Shown piece after piece: positions 52,513 to 61,791 of a DNA stretch of 64,000 nt (position 1 is its first letter; each line of letters starts with the position of its first letter). A model generated the notes under the pieces. It did not search any database. It worked only from the letters and a program-made list of their open reading frames with translations, and was not told the DNA's origin. This DNA is from Streptomyces griseoluteus (lineage in GTDB: Bacteria; Actinomycetota; Actinomycetes; Streptomycetales; Streptomycetaceae), in the NCBI RefSeq assembly GCF_004784465.1, contig NZ_SRRU01000003.1, positions 248,001 to 312,000 on the forward strand, read 5' to 3'. The translations under genes were made by a program, and so were the position numbers.

Positions 52513-53563
52513 TGCGATCGCCGGCCGGGGGGCTCCAGGGGCTTCCGCGACGCAGCCAGGTCAGCAGCCCTCGGGGCGGTCGCGCTCTGGTGACATCGGG
52601 CCCGTGGCCGCTTCTTGGCAGCGGCGCGGAGACCGGGATGTCGGAGCATGCTCGCGCCGTGGCGATGTCGACCGGTGCAGCCGGGGCGGAAGGTCGCGGT
52701 ACCGGCAGTGTGGGCACTCGTCGTACGCGCGGTCGTCGCGCGGCATGATCCCGCCGGCTCGGCACTGGTGAGGGCGCGGGCCACGGTGCCCGTGTCGCTT
52801 CCAGCTGTCGTACGAGATCCGCACTCAGCCACGCGATCTCGTCCGCGTCCTGCGCGGTCATGATCTGCTCGCCGAGCAGCGCGGAAGGTGATCCGGGGGC
52901 GCCGTGCTCGGGCAGGTTCGGCCTCGCGCGGTCCAACCTGGCCCGCTCATAAGGGACCTTGACGATGTCCGCGATCTCCTCGCTCGGCAGGAAGGCGGCA
53001 ATGGCTCCGGCTCGCGCCCACGGGTCGTCGGCCTGCCGCAGCAGGAAACCGAGGTGACGTCCACGCCAGTTCCTCGGGCGCAGGTCGAGCCCGGCAGTGA
53101 GCTGGCTCCTGAGTGTCTCGGGCGTCCTGCCCGTGATCAGATCGGCGTGCTCACCGTTCGCCACGAACTCCCGCAGTTCCTCGGCCAGATACAGCCACAC
53201 CACGGCTCGGTACCGGTTCAGGTAGAAGCGCACCGGCACCAGCAGTCCCAGCCGGGCGAGCCTGGCGAACCTGCCTTCGGAGACGCCCATGAGGGAGGCG
53301 CCCTCCTTGGTGCCCACGACCCTCACCCGCTCGCGAAGCGTCTGGGGAAAACCGGGCTGCGCCTGGAGGCGGGCGATCTCGGTCCGGGCGACTCGTCGGC
53401 CGCCGCTTGCCCCGCCGGACACGATGCGGATGCGGCCCAGCTCGATGGCCAGGTCGAACTCGTAGCGCTGGAGGCCCAGTTCCCGGGCCGCGCGGCTCGG
53501 TGCGCAGAGCGCGGGGCGCTCCGGGGTCAGGGTGGTCACGGATGCGATGGTGGTTCCCGACAT
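52499..53563 (-). CDS. DUF6397 family protein
   Basis: 354 residues from the ATG at 53563. The N-terminal two-thirds match the Streptomyces family: LTPERPALCAPSRAARELGL, LRERVRVVGTKEGASLMGVS, and VRFYLNRYRAVVWLYLAEELREF. AARELGL and ASLMGVSEGRFARLARLG look like two MerR/excisionase-like winged helices, so nucleic-acid binding is likely (inference). The C-terminal 100 residues are Pro/Arg-rich and variable. The promoter region faces the LC7 gene. Confidence 0.78.
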   Translation of the reverse strand: MSGTTIASVTTLTPERPALCAPSRAARELGLQRYEFDLAIELGRIRIVSGGASGGRRVARTEIARLQAQPGFPQTLRERVRVVGTKEGASLMGVSEGRFARLARLGLLVPVRFYLNRYRAVVWLYLAEELREFVANGEHADLITGRTPETLRSQLTAGLDLRPRNWRGRHLGFLLRQADDPWARAGAIAAFLPSEEIADIVKVPYERARLDRARPNLPEHGAPGSPSALLGEQIMTAQDADEIAWLSADLVRQLEATRAPWPAPSPVPSRRDHAARRPRVRRVPTLPVPRPSAPAAPVDIATARACSDIPVSAPLPRSGHGPDVTRARPPRGLLTWLRRGSPWSPPAGDRTRGT

Positions 53564-53689
53564 GGCTCTGCTCCCCCGTGGAGTGGTCGGCTCCCGCCCT
53601 GCGCGTTCGCCGTGCACACACCGTAGCCATATCAGCGCACTCCGTGTCGGACCTGTGCATAACCTTCCGTAATCCCGTGAATCCGCAGG

Positions 53690-54103
53690 TCAGAGTTCGG
53701 AGACCGGAGAGTGTTCGGGCTGCCGGGCGTTCACCCCGAGGTGTTCGCCGACACGGTTCACCAGCAACGTCATCTCGTAGGCGATCTGACCGATGTCCGC
53801 CTCCGCACCGCTGAGCAGGCACAGGCAACTGCTGGGTCCGGCCGCGGTGACGAAGAGTACGGCGTCGTCGTACTCGATCATGGTCTGCCGGACGCGGCCC
53901 GCACCGAAGTGGCGGCCCGATCCCTTTGCCAGGCTGTGCAGTCCGGAGGAGACGGCCGCCAGATGCTCCGCGTCCTCGCGCCGTAGTCCGGTGCTCGCCC
54001 CGGTGACCAGTCCGTCGTTCGAGAGCACCAGCGCGTGCCGCACGTGGTCCACGCGCTGGGTGAGATCGTCCAGGAGCCAGCCCAGTCCCTGGTTCTGCGC
54101 CAT
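53690..54103 (-). CDS. Roadblock/LC7 domain protein, second copy outside the conservon
   Basis: 137 residues from the ATG at 54103 after GGGGAG. The chain is a single LC7 domain closely similar to the CvnB gene nearby: LLDDLTQRVDHVRHALVLSNDGL, GASTGLRREDAEHLAAV, and SGRHFGAGRVRQTM. LC7 proteins regulate the small GTPases of conservons. It stands alone, divergent from the oxidoreductase gene, and could compete with or replace CvnB (inference). Confidence 0.9.
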   Translation of the reverse strand: MAQNQGLGWLLDDLTQRVDHVRHALVLSNDGLVTGASTGLRREDAEHLAAVSSGLHSLAKGSGRHFGAGRVRQTMIEYDDAVLFVTAAGPSSCLCLLSGAEADIGQIAYEMTLLVNRVGEHLGVNARQPEHSPVSEL

Positions 54104-54195
54104 GTTCGTTCTCCCCGTGTGGCCTCTCCCCCTGGCTGGAGGAGCTTTCCGCAAGCCTTCCCCACCTCCGGCGTCCGGGCAAGCAGGATGGGCTC

Positions 54196-54624
54196 ATGGC
54201 ACACAAGATGACCGACGAGGAATGGCGGGCGTTCGTCTCCCAGGGCACCCGAACCGGCAAGCTGGCGACCGTAAGGGCCGATGGAAGCCCTCATATCGCC
54301 CCGATCTGGTTCCTGCTCGACGGTGACGATCTGGTCTTCAACACCGGTGAGGAGACAGTGAAAGGGCGCAATCTCGCCCGTGACCCGCGGGTCGCGCTCT
54401 GCGTGGACGACGACCGGCCGCCGTTCTCGTTCGTGGTGCTGAACGGACAGGCCCGGTTGTCCGAGGATCTGGACGAGATCCGCCGGTGGGCCACCCGGAT
54501 CGCCGCGCGGTACATGGGCCAGGACCGCGCCGAGGAGTTCGGCGCCCGCAACGGCGTTCCGGGTGAGCTGCTGGTGCGAGTGCACATCGACCATGTGGTG
54601 GCCGTGCAGGACCTCGCGGACTGA
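54196..54624 (+). CDS. PPOX-class F420/FMN-dependent oxidoreductase
   Basis: 142 residues. The split-barrel fold is shown by GKLATVRADGSPHIAPIWFLLDGDDLVFNT, RNLARDPRVALCVDD and LLVRVHIDHVVAV. The family covers pyridoxamine-phosphate-oxidase-like proteins using FMN or F420. In actinobacteria many members of this length use F420. Convergent with cvnD, 7 bases between stops. Confidence 0.88.
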   Translation: MAHKMTDEEWRAFVSQGTRTGKLATVRADGSPHIAPIWFLLDGDDLVFNTGEETVKGRNLARDPRVALCVDDDRPPFSFVVLNGQARLSEDLDEIRRWATRIAARYMGQDRAEEFGARNGVPGELLVRVHIDHVVAVQDLAD

Positions 54625-54631
54625 GGCGGCC

Positions 54632-55234
54632 TCAGCTCACCGAGTCGAGAAGCCGGGCGGTGTGCATGCGCCCGGCGTACTCGACGAGGCGAATCAGGAC
54701 CTCCTTGCCGGAGTCGCGGTCACGGGCGTCGCAGAGCACCACGGGGGTTCCCTGGTCCAGGTCGAGGGCGCGAGAGACGTCCTGGGCGCCATAGGGGCGC
54801 GCGCCGGGGAAGCAGTTGACGGCGACGACGAACGGGATGCGCCGGTGCTCGAAGTAGTCGACCGCCGGAAAGCAGTCCTCCAGACGGCGGGTGTCGGCGA
54901 GGACCACGGCTCCGAGAGCTCCTTGCGAGAGTTCGTCCCAGATGAACCAGAAGCGGTCCTGTCCCGGCGTCCCGAACAGGTAGAGGGCGAGGCCGGAGCG
55001 GATGGTGATGCGGCCGAAGTCCATCGCCACGGTGGTGGTGACCTTGCGGTCCACGCCATCGGTGTCGTCGACCAGCTGACCCGCCTCGCTGAGCAGTTCC
55101 TCGGTGCGCAGCGGCCGGATCTCGCTGACGGAGCCGACCAGTGTGGTCTTGCCGACGCCGAATCCCCCCGCCACCAGTATCTTCAGCGCCAGGGCGGAGA
55201 TGTCGTCGGCGGCTTCGACGTGCTCAGAGGCCAT
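54632..55234 (-). CDS. cvnD: Conservon GTP-binding protein
   Basis: 200 residues from the ATG at 55234. G1 is GGFGVGKTT, G3 region is DFGRITI...FGTPGQDRF, and VVAVNCFPGA stands at the place of the NKxD motif. This is the Ras-like CvnD family that cycles with CvnA, B and C as a membrane-associated switch in Streptomyces development and metabolism. A 190-base spacer separates it from cvnC, where most conservons have overlapping or adjacent genes. Confidence 0.92.
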   Translation of the reverse strand: MASEHVEAADDISALALKILVAGGFGVGKTTLVGSVSEIRPLRTEELLSEAGQLVDDTDGVDRKVTTTVAMDFGRITIRSGLALYLFGTPGQDRFWFIWDELSQGALGAVVLADTRRLEDCFPAVDYFEHRRIPFVVAVNCFPGARPYGAQDVSRALDLDQGTPVVLCDARDRDSGKEVLIRLVEYAGRMHTARLLDSVS

Positions 55235-55424
55235 GATCACTTCTCTCGGGAGGGCCGGCTGCGGTCGACGTGCTCGGGCGTGAGGTCAGCATCATGGCAA
55301 CTTCGACACCGCCTCGGGGGTTTGGACTGGAAAGCACCAGATGTGACCGACTTCCGGCCGACTGGCCACCGGAAGCGTGCGGAACGGCGGCCGAAGAGGC
55401 GCCGGGTCGGTCGTGAACGTTCAT

Positions 55425-55838
55425 CTACAGGGCCCGCAATCCTTCGATGACCTCGCGCAGAATCCGCTCGTCCGGCAGATGCGCGGGCGGCACCGGGCGG
55501 CTGACGGTGACGCAGCCGAGTTCCAGCAGGTCGCCCAGGAGCACGCGGACCACGCCCACGGGCAGGTCGGCGTCGGCCGCGAGTTCCGCGACCGACTGCG
55601 TCTCGGTGCGGCACAGCTCGATCAAGGTCCGGTGTTCCGGGCCCAGCGCGCTGTCGCCGTCCATGCCCGGCGCGGCGGGGTCGAGGGTGACCAGGGCGAT
55701 GAGGTCGAAGGGCACCCCGGTCGGGCCGGGCTGGGTACGTCCACCGGTCATGGCGTAGGGGCGCACCAAGGGTCCGGCCTCGCCGTCGTACCACTGGCTG
55801 CCCTCGTCGTGGAGGTCTCCCGGCGGCTTCTCGGTCAT
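55425..55838 (-). CDS. cvnC: Conservon DUF742 protein
   Basis: 137 residues. DUF742 sequence is evident: LVRPYAMTGGRT near the N-terminus, EHRTLIELCRTETQSVAELAA, LPVGVVRVLLGDLLE, and the C-terminal ILREVIEGLRAL. The winged-helix-like fold is thought to bridge LC7 and kinase components. It begins 19 bases past the cvnB stop. Confidence 0.92.
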   Translation of the reverse strand: MTEKPPGDLHDEGSQWYDGEAGPLVRPYAMTGGRTQPGPTGVPFDLIALVTLDPAAPGMDGDSALGPEHRTLIELCRTETQSVAELAADADLPVGVVRVLLGDLLELGCVTVSRPVPPAHLPDERILREVIEGLRAL

Positions 55839-55856
55839 CCGTTCCGGCCTTCCCGG

Positions 55857-56294
55857 TCAGCCTGCCGCGGGCGGCCGTGAGGCGACCCGCGGTGCCGCGT
55901 AGAGGTGTTCACCCACGCGTCTGACCAGGCGTGCCATCTCGTAGGCGACCAGCCCGATGTCGGCGGTCGCGGCCGTGAGGACGGCGAGGCAGGAGCCGTC
56001 GCCGGCGGAGACCACGAAGAGGAAGGCGTCATCCAGCTCCACCATGGTCTGACGCACACCGCCCGCGCCGAAATGGCGTCCTGTGCCCTTGGCCAGACTG
56101 TTGAAGCCGGAAGCCACCGCGGCGAGGTGTTCGGCGTCGTCGCGGCCGAGGCCGGTGGAGGCGCCGACGGCGAGGCCGTCGTTGGAGAGCACCACGGCGT
56201 GGCGTACTTCGCCCACTCGCCTGACCAGGTCGTCCAGGAGCCAGTCGAGTTCGCCGGATCGCTGGTTCACGGTCGTGTTCGGCTCCTGGATCAT
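55857..56294 (-). CDS. cvnB: Conservon roadblock/LC7 protein
   Basis: 145 residues. The LC7 fold shows as LDWLLDDLVRRVGEVRHAVV, GASTGLGRDDAEHLAAV, GRHFGAGGVRQTMVELDDAF and DIGLVAYEMARLVRRVGEHL. It works with CvnD as a GTPase regulator. The ATG overlaps the cvnA stop, so translation is coupled. Confidence 0.93.
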   Translation of the reverse strand: MIQEPNTTVNQRSGELDWLLDDLVRRVGEVRHAVVLSNDGLAVGASTGLGRDDAEHLAAVASGFNSLAKGTGRHFGAGGVRQTMVELDDAFLFVVSAGDGSCLAVLTAATADIGLVAYEMARLVRRVGEHLYAAPRVASRPPAAG

Positions 56295-58804
56295 GCGGGT
56301 TCTCCTTCGGTGCTGTCGCTGCCCGTTGCGGGCTCCGGTGCGACGCGGCCGGGACGGCGGCCGCCGCCGCGGACCCAGCCGTCGCGGTAGGCCGCCATGC
56401 GGTCCCGCACGGTTTCCGGGGTGCGTCCCTCGTCGTTGGGTGGTTCGGGTTCCGCAGCCGGTTCGGCGGGGCGCTCCTTGCGGAGCTGAGGCGCGAGGCT
56501 GGCCTGGCGCACGCGGCGCGGGAGGTCGTCCGAGGATTCGGAGTCGGTGGGCAGGCGGTGGGGCCTCAAGGTGCTGACTCCGGGAGGCGGTGTGTCGGGG
56601 ACGGGTTCGGCGGGCGGTGGCACGGTGGCTACCAGGGCGGGTCGTCCGGTCTGGGTGATCACCGCTGCCGGGGCGGGTGCCTCGGGCATGCGCGCGTACT
56701 CACGTTCCGGCTCCTGAGGGGCCGGGGGCGCCTCGGCGGGCTGCTCCGGGGTCCCTTGGTGGACCAGGGCGGTGGGCAGCAGAACGACCGCGGTGGTACC
56801 GCCGTACGGGGAGGTGCGCAGGTGCACCTTGATGCCCTGGCGGGCGGCGAGTCTGCTGACCACGAATAGGCCCAGGCGGTCGCTGTCGAAGAGGTCGAGG
56901 CTCTCGGACTGCTCGATGCGCCGGTTGGCCTCGACGAGCGTCTCGGCGCTCATGCCCAGGCCCCGGTCCTCGACCTCGAGGACGTAGCCGTTGCCGACCG
57001 GTTCGCCGGACACCCGCACGCGCGTGTGGGGCGGCGAGAACTGGGCGGCGTTCTCGACCAGTTCCGCCAGCAGATGCGTGAGGTCGGCCACGGCCGCCCC
57101 GATGACGGCCGCTTCGGGGAGCTGACGGACCTCGACGCGCGCGTAGTCCTCGATCTCGGAGACGGCGGCGCGGACGACATTGGTCAGGGACACCGGCATG
57201 CGCCAGGCCCGGCCGGGTGCGGCTCCGGAGAGGATGATCAGACTTTCGGCATGGCGCCGCATGCGCGTGGTGAGGTGGTCGAGCCGGAACAGGTCGCTCA
57301 GCTCGTTCGGATCGTCGGAGCGGCGCTCCATGCTGTCCAGCAGACTGAGCTGGCGGTGGACCAGCACCTGGCTGCGGCGGGCGAGGTTGACGAAGACACC
57401 GGAGATGCCGCTGGCGAGTTCGGCGCGCTCCACGGCGGCGTGCAGGGCGGCCCGGTGCACCGTCGTCAGGGCCTCCGCCACCTGCCCGGTCTCGTCCTCG
57501 GCGGGCGGCCCGGCGGGCGCCTCGGCCCGGATGTCGATCTCCGCACCGGCCCGGAGTTTCCGCATGGCCGCCGGGAGTTTACGGCGGGCGATCTCCAGAG
57601 CGTCGTTGCGCAGACTCACCAGCTCGACCACGAGCGCGCGTCCGATGCGGACCGAGATCACGAGCGAGGCGACGACCGCGGCCAGGCCGAAGAGCACAGC
57701 GGCGCCGGCCGGGCTCAGCACGCCATGCGTGAACGGGTCGGCGCGGCCCGCCACCGTCCGGCTGGTGTCCGCCGCAATGCTGCTCATGTCGGCCTGCACG
57801 CGTGCGTGGGCGGTGGCCCAGCCCGAACCGGGCGTCGTGTCGACCGCCCTGGCTCCGGAGCCGGCGGCCAGGAGGCGGTCCTCGGTAGCAGTGAGGGCGA
57901 GGTAGGCACGGCCACGGGCGACGCGGTTCCAGTCGTCGCGCTGGGCGGCGGGCAGGTCGGCGACGGCGACCTGGGTGAGGGCACGCCGGTTGGCGACGGC
58001 GCCGTCCAGCAACAGGGCTCGTCGGCCGCGGAGGGTGTCGTCCGGGCTCGTGCTGCCGAGGACGGCGTTCTCCTGGGCCAGTGCTTCGGCGGCCCGGGAG
58101 AATTCGAGCAGCACGCGCGCGTCCGAGCCGACGTCGGCCCGCTGGATGCCGGAGAGCGCTCCGTCCACGGCGAACGCGGCGCCGATGGTCGTGGAGTACC
58201 GGTCGTACGCTGTGGCCCAGTCCGCCTCGCGGCCGAGCACGGCGGTCCGCAGCGAGCGGAGCTGCCCGACGCCGCCGACGAAGGTCTCCAGGCGGTTGCC
58301 GACTCCCGCGGGGAGCTGCTGGCCGGCGGCGACGGTGCTGTCGCCGCCGAGTCGCAGCTTCGCCACGGCCCGGTCGGTGGTGGCCGCGAGACCGCGCAAA
58401 TCGTTTCCGCGTGCCGCGTTCGGTTCGGCGGCGTACCGCACGGCGGCGGCCCGTTCGGCCTGCAGCGCGGCGACGGTGACCGCGACGGGCGCACGCAGCT
58501 CGGCGTCGACCCGTTGGGACTGGCGCAGCTTGGACACGTCCTGAGCCGTGGTCACGGTGGCGTACGCCCACAGCGCGAGGAGCGAGACCACCGGCACCAT
58601 CAGGAGGCAGACCACCTTGGCGCGAACGGTACGGGGGCGCATGTGCCAGCGGCCCGAGCGCGGCGGCGTGTAGTCCGGCGCCATGTCGAGGTACGCCTCG
58701 GGTCCCTCGTCGGCCGGGGGCCCGGCGTGTGCGCGCCGGCCGCGCAGCGGGGTCGGGGACTGCGCCGGTGGTCCGGCCTTCGGGGTGCTACGGGGTGGGC
58801 GCAT
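56291..58804 (-). CDS. cvnA: Conservon membrane sensor histidine-kinase-like protein
   Basis: 837 residues after GAGGAGG. A cytoplasmic Pro-rich start precedes a first membrane helix (residues 64-84). A large outer region of nitrate/nitrite-sensing type follows (SQRVDAELRAPVAVTV... ARVLLEFSRAAEALAQE). After the second helix (residues 360-385) come a HAMP-like linker and an ATPase domain with N-box LVENAAQFSPP and G-box DRGLGMS. There is no clear phosphoacceptor His. The long tail is disordered. Confidence 0.92.
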   Translation of the reverse strand: MRPPRSTPKAGPPAQSPTPLRGRRAHAGPPADEGPEAYLDMAPDYTPPRSGRWHMRPRTVRAKVVCLLMVPVVSLLALWAYATVTTAQDVSKLRQSQRVDAELRAPVAVTVAALQAERAAAVRYAAEPNAARGNDLRGLAATTDRAVAKLRLGGDSTVAAGQQLPAGVGNRLETFVGGVGQLRSLRTAVLGREADWATAYDRYSTTIGAAFAVDGALSGIQRADVGSDARVLLEFSRAAEALAQENAVLGSTSPDDTLRGRRALLLDGAVANRRALTQVAVADLPAAQRDDWNRVARGRAYLALTATEDRLLAAGSGARAVDTTPGSGWATAHARVQADMSSIAADTSRTVAGRADPFTHGVLSPAGAAVLFGLAAVVASLVISVRIGRALVVELVSLRNDALEIARRKLPAAMRKLRAGAEIDIRAEAPAGPPAEDETGQVAEALTTVHRAALHAAVERAELASGISGVFVNLARRSQVLVHRQLSLLDSMERRSDDPNELSDLFRLDHLTTRMRRHAESLIILSGAAPGRAWRMPVSLTNVVRAAVSEIEDYARVEVRQLPEAAVIGAAVADLTHLLAELVENAAQFSPPHTRVRVSGEPVGNGYVLEVEDRGLGMSAETLVEANRRIEQSESLDLFDSDRLGLFVVSRLAARQGIKVHLRTSPYGGTTAVVLLPTALVHQGTPEQPAEAPPAPQEPEREYARMPEAPAPAAVITQTGRPALVATVPPPAEPVPDTPPPGVSTLRPHRLPTDSESSDDLPRRVRQASLAPQLRKERPAEPAAEPEPPNDEGRTPETVRDRMAAYRDGWVRGGGRRPGRVAPEPATGSDSTEGEPA

Positions 58805-58852
58805 GGCCTCCTCGCTCGGGCAGTGGGTCGGGGCTCTCGGGCCGGGCTTCCG

Positions 58853-59624
58853 CTAGTGGGCGGCGCTCTCGACGGGCCGTTGAGCGGTGGCGGACGCCTG
58901 GCGCTCGTCCGCCGAGGGCGAGAGGGCGACGAAAGCCGAGGTGATGAAGAGGTAGGAGCCGAGGCCCACGGCGAGCGGGAAGATGAACTGCATGGCCGTG
59001 GCGCCCGGCAGGGTCGCGCCGGAGGGGTCGACGTGGACGCTCACCGCGAGCATGCCGCTGTAGTGCATGCTGCTGACGGCCGCCCCCATGACCAGCGAGG
59101 CGAGGGTGACCGCGAGCGGGGACTTGATGTTCAGGCCCGCCCAGAGCGCGGCCGTCGCGGCGACCACCGCGATCACGATCGACAGCCCGACGAGTACGGG
59201 GTCGTAGGTGACGTCCCCGTGCAGCCGGACGGCGGCCATGCCCAGGTAGTGCATGCTGGCGACGCCGAGGCCCGTGGTGAGGCCGCCGACCAGGAGGGCG
59301 CGGTTGCGGTCCTTGCTGTAGCCGACGGCGAAGACGCCCGCGCACACGACGACCATGGCGACGACGAGGCTCAGGATCGTCAGCGGCACGTCGTAGCGGA
59401 TGTCGGTGCCGCTGACGCGAAAGCCGAGCATCGCCACGAAGTGCATGGTCCAGATGCCGGTCCCGATCGCCGAGGCGGCCGTGATGAGCCAGTTGCGGCG
59501 GGCCCGGCCGGTCGTCGCCAGCGCGCGCGGTACAGCGCAGGCCGAGTGCGGCGCCGATGCAGGCCATCGCATACGAGAGCGCGGGGGTCAGCCAGCCGAA
59601 GGCCGCGTGGTCAAGGTGTCCCAT
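58853..59624 (-). pseudogene. MHYT-domain membrane protein disrupted by a frameshift
   Basis: The N-terminal frame starts at 59624 (MGHLDHAAFGWLTPALSYAM...LGLRCTAR) and contains the first helix. The rest, from ALATTGRARRNWLITAASAI onward, is in the next frame. It carries three MHY motif copies (WTMHFVAM, ASMHYLGM, SSMHYSGM) and ends at 58853. The frames meet at a (GC)4 run, 59521-59528. Two extra bases (one more GC) would restore a continuous family-like reading. As read, translation from 59624 yields a long wrong frame. Possibilities are a real two-base loss, phase-variation-like slippage, or sequencing error. Confidence 0.8.
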
Positions 59625-59797
59625 GGCCCACGGACGCTAGCCGGGGCAGGGGCGTACGCAGGGGGCGCATTTCGAAAGCTGCCACAACATGACACAGCGG
59701 GTGTCCGAACATGACGTGGAGTTGCGGTGAAAGGACCGCATCGCGGCCTATCCCTGTGCGTGCGGCCTCAACGGGGACGGTGAGAGATCATCGGAGT

Positions 59798-60397
59798 ATG
59801 AGTGACGACCACACGCACGTCCAGGAGTTCTTCACCGCCCGGGCGGCTGGCTGGGACAGCACGTTTCCCGACGACGGGCCCGCCTACGCGGCCGCGGTGT
59901 CCGAGATGGGGCTGGGCGAGGGCGACAGGGTGCTCGACGCGGGGTGCGGCACGGGCCGCGCGCTCCCGTCGCTGCGCGCCGCCGTGGGGTCGTCCGGGAC
60001 GGTGATCGGGGCCGATCTCACCTCGGCCATGCTCGAGGTCGCCTCGCAGGCCGGGCGGGGCCAGGAGGGTGCCCTACTGCTCGCCGACGTCACCGCCCTT
60101 CCCTTGAGGACGGAGTCCCTTGACGCCGTCTTCGCGGCGGGTTTGGTCGCTCACCTCCCTGAGCCGACTGCGAACCTGCGCGAACTGGCCCGCGTGGTGC
60201 GGCCCGGTGGCACGCTGGCGCTGTTCCACCCCATCGGCCGGGCCGCGTTGGCCGCTCGCCAGGGCAGGCAGCTCACGCCGGACGACCTGCGGGCCGAGGC
60301 CAACCTCGGTCCTCTCCTCGCGCATTCCGGGTGGCACATGACGTCCTACGTCGACCAGCCCGGCCACTTCCTGGCGCTGGCAGTGCGCGAGCCCTGA
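59798..60397 (+). CDS. Class I SAM-dependent methyltransferase
   Basis: 199 residues from the ATG at 59798 after GGAG. Methyltransf_11-type motifs: VLDAGCGTGRALPSL (motif I), VIGADLTSAML (post-I), LLADVTALPLRTESLDAVFA (motif II region) and VVRPGGTLALFHPIG. Substrate unknown. It stands alone between the broken MHYT gene and a convergent oxygenase. Confidence 0.9.
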   Translation: MSDDHTHVQEFFTARAAGWDSTFPDDGPAYAAAVSEMGLGEGDRVLDAGCGTGRALPSLRAAVGSSGTVIGADLTSAMLEVASQAGRGQEGALLLADVTALPLRTESLDAVFAAGLVAHLPEPTANLRELARVVRPGGTLALFHPIGRAALAARQGRQLTPDDLRAEANLGPLLAHSGWHMTSYVDQPGHFLALAVREP

Positions 60398-60423
60398 AAT
60401 CGGACTGCCGGCGGCTGCTCGCC

Positions 60424-61323
60424 TCAGTCCACAGCGTCGGTCAACTTCACCTGCCTCACCGGGCAGCCACCCGTCCCCGGAACCGGGTGTGTGCCCAGGT
60501 CGGCGGTACGGTAGCCGCTCGGGTAGCTCTTGATCTCCCAGTTCTGCCGGGCGAAGTGAGGCGCGCGGCGTGGCGGGAGCAGCCTCACCAGCCGTCCACG
60601 GGTCTTTACGGCACGGCGCACCAGGGAGGTGGCGGTCGCGCTCGGCGCCTCGTAGCGGAAGGCGCGCAGCAAAGGCTCGTCGAGGAGGGCGAGCGTCGCC
60701 GTCCGCAACAGCGGCGCGAGCGGACGTGGGTACCAGGACGTCATGAGGTCGAGCGTCGCGTCGGACACCTGCCGGGACCGTTGGTCCCAGGCGAAGTGCT
60801 CCCTCTCGTAGGAGTCGAGGAGAGCCTCGAACTCCTCGAACGTCTCCGGGATGTCAGGGATCCCCATGTGGCGCCCGAGGGTGCGGTAGTACTCGGTGGT
60901 GGCGACGATCTCGTGCCGGGACAACCGCCGCCAGCCGTAGGTGTCGATCCAGCGCCTGGGCATGACCACGAAGGTCGAGAGCACGTAACGCATGTCGTCG
61001 CCGCCGATGTCGTAGCTGCGGTGCATCTGGTTGATGCGCCGGATCGCGGTACGGCCCTCCGGGGCGGCGAAGCCGTGCTCCATGACGGCGTCGAGCAGCA
61101 GGGCGGTGTCGTCGTACCGCCGCTGGGAGCGCTCGGTCAGCTCCGCCGTGTCGGCGAGCAGCCGGCCGATGCTGGGGACGGCATAGGTGCGGTAGAGGGC
61201 CAGTTCCAGCGCGCGTGTGTAGTCCCAGGGGAATTCGAACGCGGCGCTGAGCCGGTAGATCTCCGGGGCATCGGCGACCGGGTCCATCCGCCGGATCTGG
61301 TCGAGCCGCTCGAAGCGTTTCAC
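60424..61323 (-). CDS. MpaB/DUF2236 family oxygenase
   Basis: 299 residues from a GTG at 61323 with AGGGGA upstream. The family region is INQMHRSYDIGGDDMRYVLSTFVVMPRRWIDTYGWR (three parts), followed by IVATTEYYRTLGRHMGIPDIPE. DUF2236 proteins include the rubber oxygenase Lcp and MpaB, which bind heme; His in QMHR is a candidate ligand. The substrate is unknown. Confidence 0.85.
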   Translation of the reverse strand: MKRFERLDQIRRMDPVADAPEIYRLSAAFEFPWDYTRALELALYRTYAVPSIGRLLADTAELTERSQRRYDDTALLLDAVMEHGFAAPEGRTAIRRINQMHRSYDIGGDDMRYVLSTFVVMPRRWIDTYGWRRLSRHEIVATTEYYRTLGRHMGIPDIPETFEEFEALLDSYEREHFAWDQRSRQVSDATLDLMTSWYPRPLAPLLRTATLALLDEPLLRAFRYEAPSATATSLVRRAVKTRGRLVRLLPPRRAPHFARQNWEIKSYPSGYRTADLGTHPVPGTGGCPVRQVKLTDAVD

Positions 61324-61418
61324 CGTGAGGTCCCCTTCTGTCGCGGAAGTTCCGACTCTACTTTGAGTGACGAGACATGTGTGATGAGCGAGCCCTGGGC
61401 CGGGGAAAGGTGGTTCGC

Positions 61419-61715
61419 ATGTTCGACATGATCCGCAAGTACGTGGCCAGGCTGGGTCTTTCCGCGCACGGGGAGGCACCCACCGAGCCGAAGCCGCGGG
61501 GGCACAACCTTTTCGAGGCCGCGGCTGCCTATGCGGCGGCCCGCGCGCAGGACGACCAGGACGGAGTCGATGAGGCGTCGTCGTGGGTGTCGCCCGAGGC
61601 ACTCTCCTTCGGTGTGGGCGAGTTGGCGAGCCGAGCCGTGGTCGCCCTCGCCCGGGAGCGTTCCACGACCCCTCGGGCGGTGGCCCGGGATCTGCTGGGC
61701 CTGCCGGCGGACTGA
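61419..61715 (+). CDS. Unknown small helical protein
   Basis: 98 residues from the ATG at 61419 (MFDMIRKYVAR). I do not recognise a family. The chain is mostly helical, with an Ala-rich stretch (EAAAAYAAARAQD) and a C-terminal part typical of a small domain (SFGVGELASRAVVALARERS). The third-base GC bias supports it as coding. Transcribed away from the MpaB-type gene. Confidence 0.6.
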   Translation: MFDMIRKYVARLGLSAHGEAPTEPKPRGHNLFEAAAAYAAARAQDDQDGVDEASSWVSPEALSFGVGELASRAVVALARERSTTPRAVARDLLGLPAD

Positions 61716-61791
61716 GGAGACTCTTGACGGCCAAGGGGTGTTTCGCCCCCGTCCGGCAGGAAAACCGCAGCTCCGCCCGGTGCGGGGAGTC

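Noticed and set aside
52561..52824. CPHC-containing alternative frame within the DUF6397 C-terminus
   Set aside because: The two cysteines lack a second ligand pair, and the DUF6397 frame continues without a break through this region.
55224..55424. 66-codon frame beginning right after the cvnC stop and ending inside the cvnD start
   Set aside because: Its position suggests coupling, but only about 64% of its third bases are G/C, far below the genes around it, and the product resembles nothing known.
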